NCBI RefSeq assembly: GCF_000307165.1
Contig: NC_018704.1
Location: 1,612,001-1,676,000 of the forward strand
DNA from: Amphibacillus xylanus NBRC 15112
GTDB lineage: Bacteria; Bacillota; Bacilli; Bacillales; Amphibacillaceae
Direction: 5' to 3'
Length of the DNA: 64,000 bases
Shown here: positions 8,112 through 15,759 of the stretch, piece by piece
How positions within the stretch are numbered: position 1 is the stretch's first letter
How the letters are laid out: each line of letters begins with the position of its first letter
The notes under the pieces: model-generated
Told to the model about the DNA's origin: nothing
The model's database searches: none
The model's input: the letters and a program-made list of their open reading frames with translations, nothing else
Made by a program: the position numbers and the translations under genes

Positions 8112-9239
8112 TTATCGTCTTCTATTTCTATTTCTTAAAAATGTAGGTATGTCTAATGTGTCTTCTTCTTCGCGGAAGTTTGACTGTTGAAAATTATCTT
8201 GTGGTACTCTTTGTCCTACTTGTTCTTTTGGTTGACCTGGTTTATTAACGTTTGGTCGCTGTCTTTGTTGACCTAGAGGTGCTTTTGACTCATCAAATCC
8301 AGTTGCAATAACTGTAACAACGATTTCCTCTTTTAGATTTTCATTAATTACTGAACCAAAAATTACGTTAACTTCTTGGTCTGCTGCAGAAGTCACAATA
8401 TCCGCTGCTTCTTGAACTTCGTATAGGCTTAAGTTAGCTCCACCTGTAATATTCATTAAGACACCACGTGCTCCGTCAATTGACGTTTCAAGTAATGGTG
8501 ATGAGATAGCCTTTTTGGCAGCTTCTGTTGCTCGATTTTCTCCTGTTGCAACACCAATTCCCATTAGAGCTGATCCCTTATCAGACATAATCGTCTTAAC
8601 GTCGGCAAAATCAACGTTAATTAATCCAGGAGTCGCAATTAAATCTGAAATACCTTGAACCCCTTGACGCAGTACATTATCTGCTTCACGGAAAGCTTCA
8701 AGCATTGGTGTATTTTTATCAATAATTTCTAGTAATCTATCGTTTGGAATAACAATTAGTGTATCAACATTTTCTTTTAATCCTTCGATTCCTGCCATTG
8801 CTTGAGTTGAACGTTTTCTACCCTCAAACATAAATGGTCGTGTTACTACACCTACTGTTAATGCACCAAGTTCTTTAGCAATTTGTGAGATAATTGGAGC
8901 TGCACCTGTACCAGTACCTCCACCCATACCAGCTGTAACAAAAACCATATCAGCGCCTGCTAAAGCCTCTTCGATTTGTTCTTTACTTTCTTCAGCTGCT
9001 TTACGGCCAATTTCAGGATTTGCCCCTGCTCCTAGGCCACGAGTTAATTTATTACCTAATTGAATCTTTACTTCAGCTTTTGATAAATTTAGTGCTTGTG
9101 CATCAGTATTAACAGCGATGAACTCAACACCTTGAACACCATGTTCAATCATACGGTTTACAGCGTTATTTCCTCCACCGCCGACTCCTATTACTTTTAT
9201 TGTTGCTAATTGATCTAATTCTGTGTCAAATTCTAACAT
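8112..9239 (-). CDS. ftsZ: FtsZ, tubulin-like division GTPase
   Basis: Forms the cytokinetic ring. The N-terminal GTPase domain has the glycine-rich [17 protein letters not shown] and the tubulin signature [10 protein letters not shown]. The T7 loop with catalytic aspartates ([11 protein letters not shown]), a variable linker (about residues 315-360) and the C-terminal peptide ([15 protein letters not shown]), which binds FtsA and SepF, are all present. The ATG at 9239 follows AGGAGG, giving 375 residues; frame extension upstream is not coding. It is 69 bases downstream of ftsA. Confidence 0.98.
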   Translation of the reverse strand: MLEFDTELDQLATIKVIGVGGGGNNAVNRMIEHGVQGVEFIAVNTDAQALNLSKAEVKIQLGNKLTRGLGAGANPEIGRKAAEESKEQIEEALAGADMVFVTAGMGGGTGTGAAPIISQIAKELGALTVGVVTRPFMFEGRKRSTQAMAGIEGLKENVDTLIVIPNDRLLEIIDKNTPMLEAFREADNVLRQGVQGISDLIATPGLINVDFADVKTIMSDKGSALMGIGVATGENRATEAAKKAISSPLLETSIDGARGVLMNITGGANLSLYEVQEAADIVTSAADQEVNVIFGSVINENLKEEIVVTVIATGFDESKAPLGQQRQRPNVNKPGQPKEQVGQRVPQDNFQQSNFREEEDTLDIPTFLRNRNRRR

Positions 9240-9308
9240 ATTCGTTCCTCCTATAAAAACAGTATACAATCGCTAGATGCTCTATTAAATCATAATTTCA
9301 AATTTGTA

Positions 9309-10598
9309 TTAATCAAAAAAGTATTTAAATAAATTAGCAAAACTAGATTCTTTCTTTTTATTCGTTGATGGGTTTTCCTTAGTAGGTTTTGGTCTTGTTG
9401 TTTTCTTCTTAGGCTTAATATCAACATCATTAAGTTTAGACACAGATTGTGCTAGTGATTTCCCTTGGATTTTAGCATTAGAATAAGCAAATTTCAAAAT
9501 TCCTACACCCGAAGTGTATTGTGGCTCTCGTACTCCAATATAATCAGGTACTGCCATTCTTACTTGACCATTATATAGGTCTTGAGCTAATTCCAGTGTA
9601 CCCGGCATACTCATACAACCACCAGTTAATACAAAACCACCTGGTAATGCAGCGTAATCCATTCTCTTAATTTCTCTCGCAACATATGTATAAATTTCTT
9701 CCATACGCGCTTCAATAATATCGGCAAGATCAAGTTGATTATATGTTTGCTGTTGATCACTACCTATTGTTGTAACTTTAAAAACATCTTCCTCACGTGC
9801 ATCAGGATAAAAAGCATGGCCGTGTTTTAATTTAATTTTTTCAGCATCTTCAGAGCTTATCTTTAATCCAATAGAGATATCTTTAGTAATATTATCTCCA
9901 CCTAGTGGTATAACACGAGTTGCTACTAGTTGACTATTTTCAAAGATTGAGATTGTTGTACAACCACCGCCAACATCAATTAAAGCAACACCTAACTCTT
10001 TTTCATCATTTGATAAAGCAATAGATCCTGTTGCTAATGGTTGTAAACAAATATCAGTAACCTCTAAGCCTGCTCTCTCAACACACTTAAGGATATTATG
10101 TAACATTGTTCTTGAACTTGTAATGATCGTACCTTCCATCTCTAGTCTTACACCAATCATTCCACGTGGATCTGTAATTTCACTAAGTCCATCGACAATA
10201 AATTGCTTTGGAATGACATCGATAATTTCTCGCTCTGGTGGAATCGAGATCACTTGTGCAGCATCAATGACTCGCGTAACATCTTCATCACCAATTTCTC
10301 TGTTTTCGCTTGATACCGCAACAATTCCATGACATGGAAGGAGCTGTGCCTGATTTCCATTAATCCCAACAATCACACGATGGATTTTCATATCGACCAT
10401 TCGCTCTGCTTGTTCAACAGCAGTACGAATCGACTGCACAGTTTGATCTATATCTACTATGGCTCCTTTTTTCATACCCTTAGAATCTGCATGACCTACA
10501 CCAATAATATTTAAAGAATCTGATAATACTTCCCCAACAATCACTTTTATTTTCGATGTACCTATATCTAGGCTGACTAATATTTCATTGCTATTCAT
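9309..10598 (-). CDS. ftsA: FtsA, actin-like membrane tether of FtsZ
   Basis: Actin/Hsp70-fold ATPase. The phosphate-1 loop LVSLDIGTSKIKVIVGE, the phosphate-2 loop VALIDVGGGCTTISIF and the adenosine motif GGFVLTGGCMSMPGTLEL are visible. The C-terminal basic, lysine-rich linker ends in a membrane-targeting amphipathic helix (SSFANLFKYFFD). The ATG at 10598 follows GGGAGGTG and gives 429 residues. It is in the same operon as ftsZ. Confidence 0.97.
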   Translation of the reverse strand: MNSNEILVSLDIGTSKIKVIVGEVLSDSLNIIGVGHADSKGMKKGAIVDIDQTVQSIRTAVEQAERMVDMKIHRVIVGINGNQAQLLPCHGIVAVSSENREIGDEDVTRVIDAAQVISIPPEREIIDVIPKQFIVDGLSEITDPRGMIGVRLEMEGTIITSSRTMLHNILKCVERAGLEVTDICLQPLATGSIALSNDEKELGVALIDVGGGCTTISIFENSQLVATRVIPLGGDNITKDISIGLKISSEDAEKIKLKHGHAFYPDAREEDVFKVTTIGSDQQQTYNQLDLADIIEARMEEIYTYVAREIKRMDYAALPGGFVLTGGCMSMPGTLELAQDLYNGQVRMAVPDYIGVREPQYTSGVGILKFAYSNAKIQGKSLAQSVSKLNDVDIKPKKKTTRPKPTKENPSTNKKKESSFANLFKYFFD

Positions 10599-10789
10599 CA
10601 ATAAGGCACCTCCCAATCTACTCTATCAATAAATGACTTTCACAATTTCTATAAATAATTAAACAATTTTTAAGTTCTTTCTACTAGTATACCATTTAAT
10701 TGCTAGTCGATTAATACTAACTTGCAAAATATATTATATTTCATTATTCTACATAGATCGACGAATTTCCTTTATTCTTTCGAAAATAG

Positions 10790-11131
10790 TTACTTTTTAC
10801 TCTGAATTTTAAAAACATGCCGTCTAATTATTGAAATGTTCTTAAATAATCGTAGCCCAAAAGCAAAAATTGCGGCTAAGTATAAATCTACCCCCAGTTG
10901 TTGACCAATAAACGTTAATACTACGGCTAAACTGATATTAAAAAAGAAACCAGATAAAAATACTCGTTGATCAAATTTCTTTTCATAATGGGCTCTTATA
11001 CCACCAAAAAGGGTATCCATCGCTGCTAAAATAGCAATCGATAAATAATTTGAATAAAGTTGTGGAATTGAGAAGTCTGTCAATAATCCTAAACCCACAC
11101 CAACTAGTAAAAATAACAATGGAACCCACAT
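10790..11131 (-). CDS. sbp: Sbp, small basic membrane protein (DUF1290)
   Basis: 113 residues with three hydrophobic segments and a basic tail (RRHVFKIQSKK). It matches the small basic protein family found between ylxX and ftsA in Bacilli. Function unknown. The start overlaps the stop of ylxX by one base, so the two are translationally coupled. Confidence 0.88.
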   Translation of the reverse strand: MWVPLLFLLVGVGLGLLTDFSIPQLYSNYLSIAILAAMDTLFGGIRAHYEKKFDQRVFLSGFFFNISLAVVLTFIGQQLGVDLYLAAIFAFGLRLFKNISIIRRHVFKIQSKK

Positions 11132-11847
11132 TATTCTCCACCTACTTTGTCTTCTTCAACAACTTCAACATAATCTAATTGAATTTTTTTATCATATGCT
11201 GGAATATTAATATCTTCTCTTTTTTCTAGGTTAAATTGAATATTATACATTGCAAATTCGTCACGTGACTGACTGACTTCGATATAACTTAATAAACGAT
11301 CTGGATCATCTGAAGCCACTTTTACAGTGAGTGGGAGGTCAGGAATTGGTCGTTGGTTAATGTGGATACGGTCACCTACGTAACGAATAGCCGTGAAGTT
11401 AGTTACACGTTCATTTTGAATCGCAATATGCTTCGCACCATAGGAATTTAACTCATTAATTAACCGATTGAGTAATTCTGGTGTCAAACCGAAGTCAAAC
11501 GCATCATCTTCATACCCATTCATGGAATCAAGACGAATAATGACACCAGGTTCATTAATAGTTACAATTCCGGCTTTTTCTTTTAAGTTCTCCATCGATT
11601 CACTTAAAGCCTCTATTTGCACTTTCTCAGATCTGGATAAGTATTGGCTTTCAATCGATTTAAGTTCATTTAATTCATTTTGTAATGCTTGTTGTGTATT
11701 CTGCTCTTCTTGTAATTGCATACGTATTTCCCACATATCTCTCGTTTCTCTTAACGGTTGATCTGGGGTTTTATTAAAATAAATAGCTAACATTAATCCA
11801 ATAATAAATGTCGCTATAGAAAAAACGATAATTTGATTTCGATGCAT
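11131..11847 (-). CDS. ylxX: YlxX, DUF881 membrane-anchored protein
   Basis: One N-terminal membrane helix (IIVFSIATFIIGLMLAIYF), a coiled coil (about residues 40-95) and an extracytoplasmic DUF881 domain (GPGVIIRL-like GIVTINEPGVIIRLDSMNGY, ELNSYGAKHIAIQNERVTNFTAIRYVG). Paralogous to ylxW upstream. Role unknown, but the pair is conserved in Bacilli between divIB and ftsA. The start at 11847 follows AGGTGATAAAC. Confidence 0.88.
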   Translation of the reverse strand: MHRNQIIVFSIATFIIGLMLAIYFNKTPDQPLRETRDMWEIRMQLQEEQNTQQALQNELNELKSIESQYLSRSEKVQIEALSESMENLKEKAGIVTINEPGVIIRLDSMNGYEDDAFDFGLTPELLNRLINELNSYGAKHIAIQNERVTNFTAIRYVGDRIHINQRPIPDLPLTVKVASDDPDRLLSYIEVSQSRDEFAMYNIQFNLEKREDINIPAYDKKIQLDYVEVVEEDKVGGE

Positions 11848-11859
11848 GTTTATCACCTA

Positions 11860-12555
11860 TTAACTCATTCTCGCACTCATCTTGATGTCATTTTTCTTAC
11901 CTATCTCAACTTCAATTTGCTCATTAACTAGAATATCAATAATTCCATTTGAGATTTCAAGGCTTTTCTTTAATGTATCAGGATCACCTATTGCCTCTAT
12001 AACAAAGGGAGCTGGGTACTGGTTACCGTCTACTGATATGACTGGACCAATACAAGTAATATGACTATCAGCAAAAATCCGCTGTCCATTGATAGCTAAG
12101 GCTTCTGCACCGGAAACAATCAACTCATTAATCACCATTTGAATGTGCCGATCATGCACAATATACTCATCAATCTGCGCTTCAGTTGGGATAAATTCCT
12201 GGTCTTTTAACGATACAAATATTCCTGGACCTTTAATCGGTAATTCGCCTGTATATGCTTGTAATGTTAATTTTTCATCAACCATATCACGCATATGGTC
12301 AACCTGCTCAACCATTTCATTTTCAAGCTGTAAAAGATTGAGCCTAACTTGATCAATTTCTTGTTGAAGTTGATGATTATTTTCCTCGAATTGTATTAAC
12401 TGCTGTCGGTAGTAGAACGTTTTATCCCAATCTTCTGCTAAGGCAGGGTCATCTTTGGGGAGTGATTTTGTATGTTGATAGCTGAAGGCAATTAAAAAAC
12501 CAAATGTAAATAATACGAGGGATAAAATCGCATGCCTACCCTTCACTTTCATCAT
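11860..12555 (-). CDS. ylxW: YlxW, DUF881 membrane-anchored protein
   Basis: 231 residues: N-terminal membrane helix, coiled coil, and DUF881 domain (IKGPGIFVSLKD...HIQMVINELIVSGAEALAINGQRI). Paralogue of YlxX. Its start overlaps the end of divIB by 20 bases, so translation is coupled. A second ATG directly follows the first. Confidence 0.88.
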   Translation of the reverse strand: MMKVKGRHAILSLVLFTFGFLIAFSYQHTKSLPKDDPALAEDWDKTFYYRQQLIQFEENNHQLQQEIDQVRLNLLQLENEMVEQVDHMRDMVDEKLTLQAYTGELPIKGPGIFVSLKDQEFIPTEAQIDEYIVHDRHIQMVINELIVSGAEALAINGQRIFADSHITCIGPVISVDGNQYPAPFVIEAIGDPDTLKKSLEISNGIIDILVNEQIEVEIGKKNDIKMSARMS

Positions 12556-13375
12556 TAATCACTTCCTCTTCGTTTACAACATCAGACTGCTGTTCATCTT
12601 CTTCAGTTTCATTATTTTGATTGGTAGCATTATTTTCATCATAAAAAATTGCTCCACCTGAACCCATTTCAATTGTTCCTGTTGTACCTTCTAGTTGACT
12701 AACAATCGATGGGTAACTTGGCATTTGATTACTAAATTGACGAATGCTGACTACTACATTAAATCCATCATTCATATTTAATCGAACCAAATACGGATTG
12801 GATTCAGTTGGTTCCCAATAAATCTCCGATATATGGTCAGCGATTGCCTCAGGTAATTGAGCCATTTGTTCAATTAGTAATTGTAAGTATTCATCATCGC
12901 TAAACTGATATAAAAGCGGGGCATCACCATGATAATCACTCAACGGAAATGAGTTTAAAATTGTACCGTTTTCTAAGATAGGTTGAATGGAATCACCATT
13001 ATTTATGTATCCAATTTTCTGAAATTCTTCAACCTCAATCAGGACATGGTTAGGAAATTCCCGTTTAACAGTTGCGGTTTTAATGTGACTCATTTTTTCT
13101 ATTTTTTCTTCGATCTTAGTTATCTTAAAACTCCATAAATTAGTTGATGTTGTTAATTCAGAATAACTAATGACATCATCAACATTTAAATAATCGAGTC
13201 CGACTACTTTAATTTGGTTAACATAACTTAACGGAGATTGTAAATAAACGACAATTGAAATCAAGGAGAAAAATAGACAAATATAAAAGATTAACCGTCG
13301 ATTTGACTTTTTTCGACGTGCTTCTCTTAATTTTGGAATTCGGTCCTCTATCGAGACTACTTTTTCTTCTACCAT
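12536..13375 (-). CDS. divIB: DivIB/FtsQ, divisome POTRA-domain protein
   Basis: 279 residues: short basic cytoplasmic tail, membrane helix (about residues 26-46, LIFYICLFFSLISIVVYL), a POTRA domain (INQIKVVGLDYLNVDDVISYSEL), the beta domain (about residues 120-230) and an acidic, Asn-rich C-terminal tail. It forms a complex with DivIC and FtsL that activates septal synthesis. Normally it follows murB, but here it starts its own transcript; an extended -10 promoter is 80 bases upstream. Confidence 0.93.
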   Translation of the reverse strand: MVEEKVVSIEDRIPKLREARRKKSNRRLIFYICLFFSLISIVVYLQSPLSYVNQIKVVGLDYLNVDDVISYSELTTSTNLWSFKITKIEEKIEKMSHIKTATVKREFPNHVLIEVEEFQKIGYINNGDSIQPILENGTILNSFPLSDYHGDAPLLYQFSDDEYLQLLIEQMAQLPEAIADHISEIYWEPTESNPYLVRLNMNDGFNVVVSIRQFSNQMPSYPSIVSQLEGTTGTIEMGSGGAIFYDENNATNQNNETEEDEQQSDVVNEEEVINDESEG

Positions 13376-13453
13376 CTCGCATTCTTCCTTTATTAGTTCG
13401 CTAAAAAATATGTTAAAATAGCTGAATAATAAGCTAATATATATATTAGATAA

Positions 13454-13462
13454 ATTATAGCA
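13454..13462 (-). promoter_or_regulatory. Extended -10 promoter upstream of divIB
   Basis: Minus strand TGCTATAAT, an extended -10 (TGnTATAAT), about 80 bases before the divIB start. No convincing -35 box is seen. It would explain independent transcription of the divIB-ftsZ block now that the usual upstream genes are missing. Confidence 0.5.
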
Positions 13463-13649
13463 TAATTCAATTCAAATTACTTTCGATAAACTAAAAAACG
13501 TCATATATACCCAGATCTTAAGTAATGACATTGTTTAGTGAATCGATTTTTATTTTCCCGACATGTTTAGACATTTTACAAAAAATGGTTGTACAATATA
13601 TAACGTTGGTGAGTTTAAAACTCACTAACGTTATTTTTTTATTTTAAGT

Positions 13650-13856
13650 ATGCATTTACCATATATTCAGAATAGTTTTATTCACATATACAACAACGGT
13701 CGAATTGAAGGGATTAATAACAAGATCAAGGTACTAAGTAAAGTCGCATACGGTTATCAAAATTTTTATAATTTCAAGAAACGAATTATGATTCACTTCA
13801 AGTATAAATCAATAGAAACAAATTCGAGTAAAAAAATGCACAAAAACACGATATGA
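13650..13856 (+). pseudogene. C-terminal remnant of an ISL3-family transposase
   Basis: The translation HIYNNGRIEGINNKIKVLSK, then VAYGYQNFYNFKKRI, is the characteristic C-terminal end of ISL3 (DDE) transposases, including the last catalytic glutamate region (GRIEGINNKIK). Roughly the last 55 residues of a protein normally near 400 residues survive, so it cannot be active. It identifies the whole repeat family as ISL3-derived. Confidence 0.8.
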
Positions 13857-13887
13857 AGCAGCCATTTAATTTAAAAATGAAAAACAG

Positions 13888-13992
13888 CAGGTGAAATACA
13901 CGAGACTCCTGCGGGAAAAGCACGAGCTGAAGATCCACTAAGGCAAGCGCTCTTTGCTTGCCTTAGTTAGCTAAAAGCCGTGCCCGCGGAAA
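13888..13992. repeat. Left part of a Bacillaceae palindromic repeat (right part 15611-15628)
   Basis: If the IS110 insertion is removed, 13888-13992 joins to 15611-15628 and forms a 123-bp palindromic unit. It is bounded by CAGGTGAAATACAC (13888-13901) and its exact complement GTGTATTTCACCTG (15615-15628), with an inner GC-rich pair (ctcctgcggga / gcccgcgga) and a central stem CTAAGGCAAGC / TGCTTGCCTTAG. Shorter relatives occur in copies 1 and 2. Such units are common interspersed repeats in this family. Confidence 0.75.
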
Positions 13993-14004
13993 CATACTAA
14001 GATT

Positions 14005-14190
14005 AGTAGTACAAGACCTAGGCCAGGTTTTGTGCTACTATTTTTTTATAGTAGAAGTGAAGTAAAGCCGAATCACGCTAAGGACCTTGAGTTCGACGAT
14101 CGGAAACTGGCTAACTTCACTCCCTTATTTGAATCAGCTTAGTATGTTGGGTCCCCAGAGACCGTGTATAAGAAAGTGGAATCGATAAGG
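14005..14190 (+). ncRNA. IS110 bridge (seek) RNA
   Basis: Non-coding stretch upstream of the transposase with three stem-loops, the layout known for IS110-group bridge RNAs. Stem 1: 14005-14018 with 14026-14039. Loop 2: AGTGAAGT (14056-14063) with ACTTCACT (14114-14121), inner AGCC/GGCT. Loop 3: CCTTAT (14123-14128) with ATAAGG (14185-14190). In loop 3, CTTAGTATGTT (14138-14148) is the exact complement of the left end AACATACTAAG (13991-14001), and TAAGAAA (14169-14175) equals the right end (15604-15610), so it is the donor loop. In loop 2, CGGAAA (14101-14106) equals the left target flank (13987-13992), and CGCT (14076-14079) complements the right flank AGCG. Exact transcript ends are unknown. 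Confidence 0.8.
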
Positions 14191-14232
14191 TAAAGTGGAG
14201 ACTTCTACAAAAATATTAAGGAGGAGAAGAAA

Positions 14233-15453
14233 ATGAGATGCGTTATTGCTTTCGACGTTAGTCGAAAGAGTAGTACCATGGCCGCTTACAACGAGCAAGG
14301 TAACTGTGAATTTGAAGGGAGGTTAATTCATTCAAAAACGGGATTCTCTAATTTAAGTAAAATCATTAAAGATCTAAGTGAAAAGAATAATTATACCTTA
14401 GAATTTGTTTTTGAAGCGACTGGAGTATATTCGGCTGCTTTAGAACGATTCTTACGAGAGAATAATCTCGTTTATTATTCTTTAAATCCTTTATTAGCAC
14501 ACCTTAACACCCAATCTCTAAGAAGAAACAAAACAGATATAAGTGATGCGCATCAACTGGCTAAGAATCATTTTAAAAACGATTATTTCCAAACTTATCG
14601 CGAAGATTCTTATTACGAACAGATGCGTACAATGTCACGTCGCTATGATGAGATTATGAAAGAGAGGATTCAGTACAAAAATCGACTACATGCATCATTA
14701 CAATTATCTTTCCCAGACTTTGATACGGCTTTTATTAACAAATCAAAACTTTATTATAATCTTGTACAAGTATTCCCTCACCCAAACTTGATATTAAAAC
14801 GATCTAAAACAGTTATTAAAAATCGTATTAAAAAATGCACTAAGAAAAACTATTCATTAAAAAAGTTAGAGGAAAGAGCAATTTTATTGATTGAAATCGC
14901 AAAGGATTCATTTCCAGCAGTTGATGAAACAGACTATTCTTGTGAGTTAGTAAGGGATTATGCCAAGAAAATATTAGAGATGGAGGAAGAGCAAGATGAA
15001 ATCATTCAAAGAATGACAGAAATGTCAAAAGACCGTAAAGAATACAGGATCCTTCGGTCATTTCCCGGAATAAAAGATAAATTAGCCTGTAGAATCATAG
15101 CTGAACTAGGGGATTTAACACGTTTTAAAAATAATAAACAACTAAATGCATACGCCGGTATAGATATCGTAAGATATCAGTCTGGAAATATGGAGTATAA
15201 AGATCGTATAAATAAACGCGGTAATAGTAGACTGCGTGGTATTTTGTATTTTATGATTGTCTCAATGCTTTCTGCTAAAGGAAAACAAATAAATCATTTA
15301 GTTGATTATTATTATAAATTAAAAAAACAACCCTATAATAAGCATCATAAGGTTGCAGTAGTCGCTTGTATGAATAAATTCTTGAAAGTCGCATTTCATC
15401 TTATTCAAAACGACCTATTGTATGATTATGAGAAAGCTTCAAGCCAACAATAA
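14233..15453 (+). CDS. IS110-family DEDD transposase/recombinase
   Basis: 406 residues. The N-terminal RuvC-like domain carries D8 (VIAFDVSRKS), E61 (FEATGVYSAAL), D102 and D105 (NKTDISDAHQLA). A coiled middle region follows. The C-terminal Tnp domain has the helix-hairpin-helix SFPGIKDKLACRIIAELGD and the catalytic serine S317 in RYQSGN, then KRGNSRLRGILY. All five key residues are intact. It starts at an ATG after AAGGAGGAGAAG. Such enzymes use a bridge RNA to pair donor and target DNA; the RNA precedes the gene here, as in the IS110 group rather than IS1111. Confidence 0.95.
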   Translation: MRCVIAFDVSRKSSTMAAYNEQGNCEFEGRLIHSKTGFSNLSKIIKDLSEKNNYTLEFVFEATGVYSAALERFLRENNLVYYSLNPLLAHLNTQSLRRNKTDISDAHQLAKNHFKNDYFQTYREDSYYEQMRTMSRRYDEIMKERIQYKNRLHASLQLSFPDFDTAFINKSKLYYNLVQVFPHPNLILKRSKTVIKNRIKKCTKKNYSLKKLEERAILLIEIAKDSFPAVDETDYSCELVRDYAKKILEMEEEQDEIIQRMTEMSKDRKEYRILRSFPGIKDKLACRIIAELGDLTRFKNNKQLNAYAGIDIVRYQSGNMEYKDRINKRGNSRLRGILYFMIVSMLSAKGKQINHLVDYYYKLKKQPYNKHHKVAVVACMNKFLKVAFHLIQNDLLYDYEKASSQQ

Positions 15454-15478
15454 TCATACTATGATTTAATTATAACAC

Positions 15479-15518
15479 AATAGACCTTGAAAAAAAGACA
15501 AAAAACACAAGGTCTATT
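15479..15518 (+). terminator. Hairpin after the IS110 transposase
   Basis: Perfect 11-bp stem AATAGACCTTG (15479-15489) / CAAGGTCTATT (15508-15518) around an A-rich 18-base loop, 25 bases after the stop codon. No clear T run follows, so terminator function is uncertain. Confidence 0.5.
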
Positions 15519-15530
15519 CGAAGTGCAAAA

Positions 15531-15576
15531 TTTTAATTAATTCCCGGAGGGGTACCCCTCCGGGAATTAATTAAAA
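15531..15576. repeat. Perfect 46-bp palindrome in the IS110 right end
   Basis: Bases 15531-15553 are the exact reverse complement of 15554-15576, with no loop. The AT-rich arms (TTTTAATTAATT) surround a GC core (CCCGGAGGGG) centred on GTAC. It lies 30 bases inside the right boundary of the element. As RNA it forms a strong hairpin followed by a short A run (plus) or T run (minus). It could block read-through into or out of the element, or act in recombination. Confidence 0.9.
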
Positions 15577-15720
15577 AAAGGGATTTAAACACTTGACTAA
15601 ACGTAAGAAAGCGAGTGTATTTCACCTGCGGTGAACAAGTTCTATCTTTATTAAAACTAATATAAATTTATTCTCAACTAATTATAAAACCTACCAACAC
15701 TATTTGACAATGAACCAAAA

Positions 15721-15754
15721 AAATCAACCAAATCAAAATTGATCTGGTTGATTT
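15721..15754 (-). terminator. Terminator after the ABC transporter gene
   Basis: Stem 15721-15734 with 15741-15754 (AAATCAACCAAATC / GATCTGGTTGATTT), followed on the minus strand by a T run (15717-15723). The right end of ISL3 copy 3 adjoins this run. Confidence 0.85.
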
Positions 15755-15759
15755 TAGTT

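Larger units (their letters stand above)
13993..15606 (+). mobile_element. IS110-family (IS110 group) insertion element
   Basis: Comparison with copy 2 of the surrounding repeat fixes the boundaries. The empty site reads CCGCGGAAAGCGAG, and the element sits after CGGAAA (ending 13992) and before GAAAGCG (15607), so GAAA is present on both sides. There are no terminal inverted repeats, as usual for IS110. It contains a structured non-coding left end (bridge RNA), one DEDD transposase gene and a right end with two hairpins. Length is about 1.6 kb and the element looks complete. Confidence 0.85.
13587..15716. mobile_element. ISL3-type element, copy 3, interrupted by an IS110-family element
   Basis: The left part (13587-13992) begins with the same GGTTGTACAATATATAACG terminus and carries an ISL3 transposase tail. 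The right part (15607-15716) ends TTTGACAATGAACC. Flanking octamers are CAAAAAAT (13579-13586) and AAAAAAAT (15717-15724): seven of eight bases match the expected duplication. The right flank lies in the T-run/stem of the terminator of the ABC transporter at 15760. The interior palindromic repeat was the landing site of the IS110 element. Confidence 0.8.

Noticed and set aside
13650-13856. 68-residue ORF as an independent gene
   Set aside because: It is the C-terminal tail of an ISL3 transposase without the rest of the enzyme; kept only as a pseudogene.
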